6,360 nt of DNA from Pseudomonadota bacterium (GTDB lineage: Bacteria > Pseudomonadota > Alphaproteobacteria > Rhizobiales > Rhizobiaceae). Each line of letters starts with the position of its first letter. Position 1 is the first letter of the stretch. Positions 4,997 through 6,360 of the stretch are shown here, one piece after another. The notes beneath the pieces were generated by a model that saw only the letters and a program-made list of their open reading frames with translations, did not search any database and was not told the DNA's origin. Where the stretch lies: NCBI GenBank assembly GCA_023416545.1, contig JAEZHO010000039.1, positions 1 through 6,360 of the forward strand, read 5' to 3'. The position numbers were made by a program, and so were the translations under genes.

Positions 4997-6360
4997 ATGC
5001 TGACCATTCGAATGGGCCTGTCGGCCTGTTTTGCCGCCCTTCTTTTCCTGCAGCCCGTCGCCGTCGAGGCGCAGGAGGAAAAGGCGGTGCCGAGAAGCCA
5101 GGCGGAAATCCAGCTCTCCTTCGCGCCGCTGGTCAAGCGGACGGCCGGTGCCGTGGTGAACGTCTACGCGGAGCGCGTCGTGCAGCGGCGGAACCCGTTT
5201 GCCGGCGATCCCTTTTTCGAGCAGTTCTTTGGCCAGCGCATGCCGAACCGCAGCGAGAAGCAGTCCTCGCTCGGCTCCGGTGTCATCGTCTCGAATAACG
5301 GGCTGGTGGTGACCAATCATCACGTCATCCAGGGCGCCGACGATATCCGCATCGCGCTTGCCGATGGCCGGGAGTTTGCCTCGGAAGTGCTGCTCAAGGA
5401 CGAAAGCCTCGATCTGGCGGTGCTGAAGGTGAGCGGCCGCCAGGATTTTCCCGTCCTGCCGATCGGCAATTCCGATGCGGTGGAAGTCGGTGACCTCGTG
5501 CTTGCGATCGGCAACCCGTTCGGCGTCGGCCAGACGGTGACGAACGGCATCGTTTCCGCGCTTGCCCGCAACCAGGTGACGCCCGGCGATTTCGGCTTCT
5601 TCATCCAGACCGACGCCTCCATCAATCCCGGCAATTCGGGCGGGGCGCTGATGAACATGAACGGCGAACTGATCGGCATCAACACCGCGATCTTCTCCCG
5701 CGGCGGCGGCTCGAACGGGATCGGCTTTGCGATCCCCGCCAACCTCGTCAAGGTGTTCCTTGCCGCAGCGGAGAAGGGCGACAAGACCTTCGAGCGTCCG
5801 TATATCGGTGCGCGCTTCGAGCCGGTGACGTCGGACGTGGCGGAAGCGCTCGGCCTGGACGCGGCCCGCGGCGCGCTTGTTGTCGGGGTCGTGGAGGGCG
5901 GCCCGGCCGACAAGGCGGGCCTGAAGCCCGGCGAAGTGATCACCGCCGTCGATGGCATTGCGGTCGAGCATCCCGATGCGCTCGGCTACCGCCTGACGAC
6001 GGCAGGCCTTGGCCAGGAAGCCGTGCTGACGGTCCGCTCCGACGAGGTCCGGGACATCACCATCGCTCTTGATTCAGCACCCGAAACGCCGGCTCGCGAC
6101 GAACGCCTGATGGAGGGCCGCAATCCCTTCGCCGGGCTCCGGGTTGCCAACCTCTCGCCGCGCCTCGCGCAGGAACTGAGCATGGAAGCGGAGAAGAGCG
6201 GCGTGGTTGTCGTTGACGTCGCCCGCGGTTCGCCCGGCAGTCGCCTCGGCTTCCGGCCGCGGGACATTCTCGTTTCGCTGAACGGCGTTGCCGTTCCCTC
6301 GACCCGCGTGATGGAAGACATGCTGGCCGAGGATCCGGGCTTCTGGCGCGTCGAGATCGA
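4997..6360 (+). CDS. degQ: Do/DegP/DegQ (HtrA) family periplasmic serine endoprotease (partial, C-terminus cut by window edge)
   Basis: This is an envelope protease/chaperone that degrades or refolds damaged exported proteins. The window covers 454 residues; the frame is open at the right edge. Residues 1-25 form a Sec signal peptide (Arg5, hydrophobic 7-22, likely cleavage after VEA). The trypsin-like domain (about 35-260) has the full triad: H109 in VVTNHHVI, D139 in LDLAVLKV and S215 in NPGNSGGAL. PDZ1 spans about 268-360, starting YIGARFEPV. PDZ2 begins near 377 and is cut, probably within some tens of residues of its end. The LA-loop region between FFEQFFG and SLGSG is short, closer to DegQ than to E. 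coli DegP; the degQ symbol is a family-level choice and degP is an alternative. It is divergent from the EEP gene. No clear GGAAC-type stress promoter with a proper -10 was found upstream. Confidence 0.95.
   Translation, partial: MLTIRMGLSACFAALLFLQPVAVEAQEEKAVPRSQAEIQLSFAPLVKRTAGAVVNVYAERVVQRRNPFAGDPFFEQFFGQRMPNRSEKQSSLGSGVIVSNNGLVVTNHHVIQGADDIRIALADGREFASEVLLKDESLDLAVLKVSGRQDFPVLPIGNSDAVEVGDLVLAIGNPFGVGQTVTNGIVSALARNQVTPGDFGFFIQTDASINPGNSGGALMNMNGELIGINTAIFSRGGGSNGIGFAIPANLVKVFLAAAEKGDKTFERPYIGARFEPVTSDVAEALGLDAARGALVVGVVEGGPADKAGLKPGEVITAVDGIAVEHPDALGYRLTTAGLGQEAVLTVRSDEVRDITIALDSAPETPARDERLMEGRNPFAGLRVANLSPRLAQELSMEAEKSGVVVVDVARGSPGSRLGFRPRDILVSLNGVAVPSTRVMEDMLAEDPGFWRVEI

Noticed and set aside
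4817..5971. A 384-codon open frame on the minus strand opposite the HtrA gene.
   Set aside because: It overlaps a clear HtrA protease with intact catalytic triad and has the Asp/Arg/His-rich composition typical of mirror frames.

Overview
The window is ordinary-looking chromosomal DNA from a high-GC alphaproteobacterium, most likely a member of the Rhizobiaceae (Rhizobium/Ensifer/Shinella-like). This is inferred from the strong G/C third-position bias, from an IlvD whose N-terminus (MPAYRSRTTTHGRNMAGARG) and C-terminus (ADKGAVRILPE) look rhizobial, and from an HtrA protease with a rhizobial-style degenerate second PDZ domain. I saw no tRNA, rRNA, insertion sequence, CRISPR array or phage gene.

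Layout. 1-1553 (minus strand) holds msrP-msrQ, the periplasmic methionine sulfoxide reductase pair. MsrP is the Tat-exported molybdoenzyme and MsrQ its haem-b membrane electron donor. The two genes overlap by one base (TGATG), and msrQ runs off the left edge with only its last residues missing. 1554-1781 is a 228-bp divergent control region with a candidate ECF-type promoter for msrPQ and a weak housekeeping-type candidate for ilvD. 1782-3617 (plus) is a complete ilvD, dihydroxyacid dehydratase of branched-chain amino acid synthesis. 3626-4783 (minus) is a cytoplasmic endonuclease/exonuclease/phosphatase (EEP) fold protein of unknown role, convergent with ilvD and only 8 bp away. 4784-4996 is a second divergent region with short GC-rich dyads. 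4997-6360 (plus) is a Do/DegP/DegQ (HtrA) periplasmic serine protease with signal peptide, protease domain and two PDZ domains. It is cut by the right edge inside PDZ2.

How the genes relate. msrPQ and the HtrA protease both serve periplasmic protein quality control: MsrPQ repairs oxidised methionines and HtrA degrades or chaperones damaged proteins. ilvD is a housekeeping biosynthetic gene, and the EEP protein has no evident link to either. Apart from msrP-msrQ, every junction is divergent or convergent, so the window holds separate transcription units and not one multi-gene system. I found no convincing undescribed system. The points most worth a second look are the ECF-like promoter before msrP, the orphan EEP protein, a lysine replacing the usual asparagine at IlvD position 41, and a possible ilvD terminator inside the 3' end of the convergent gene.
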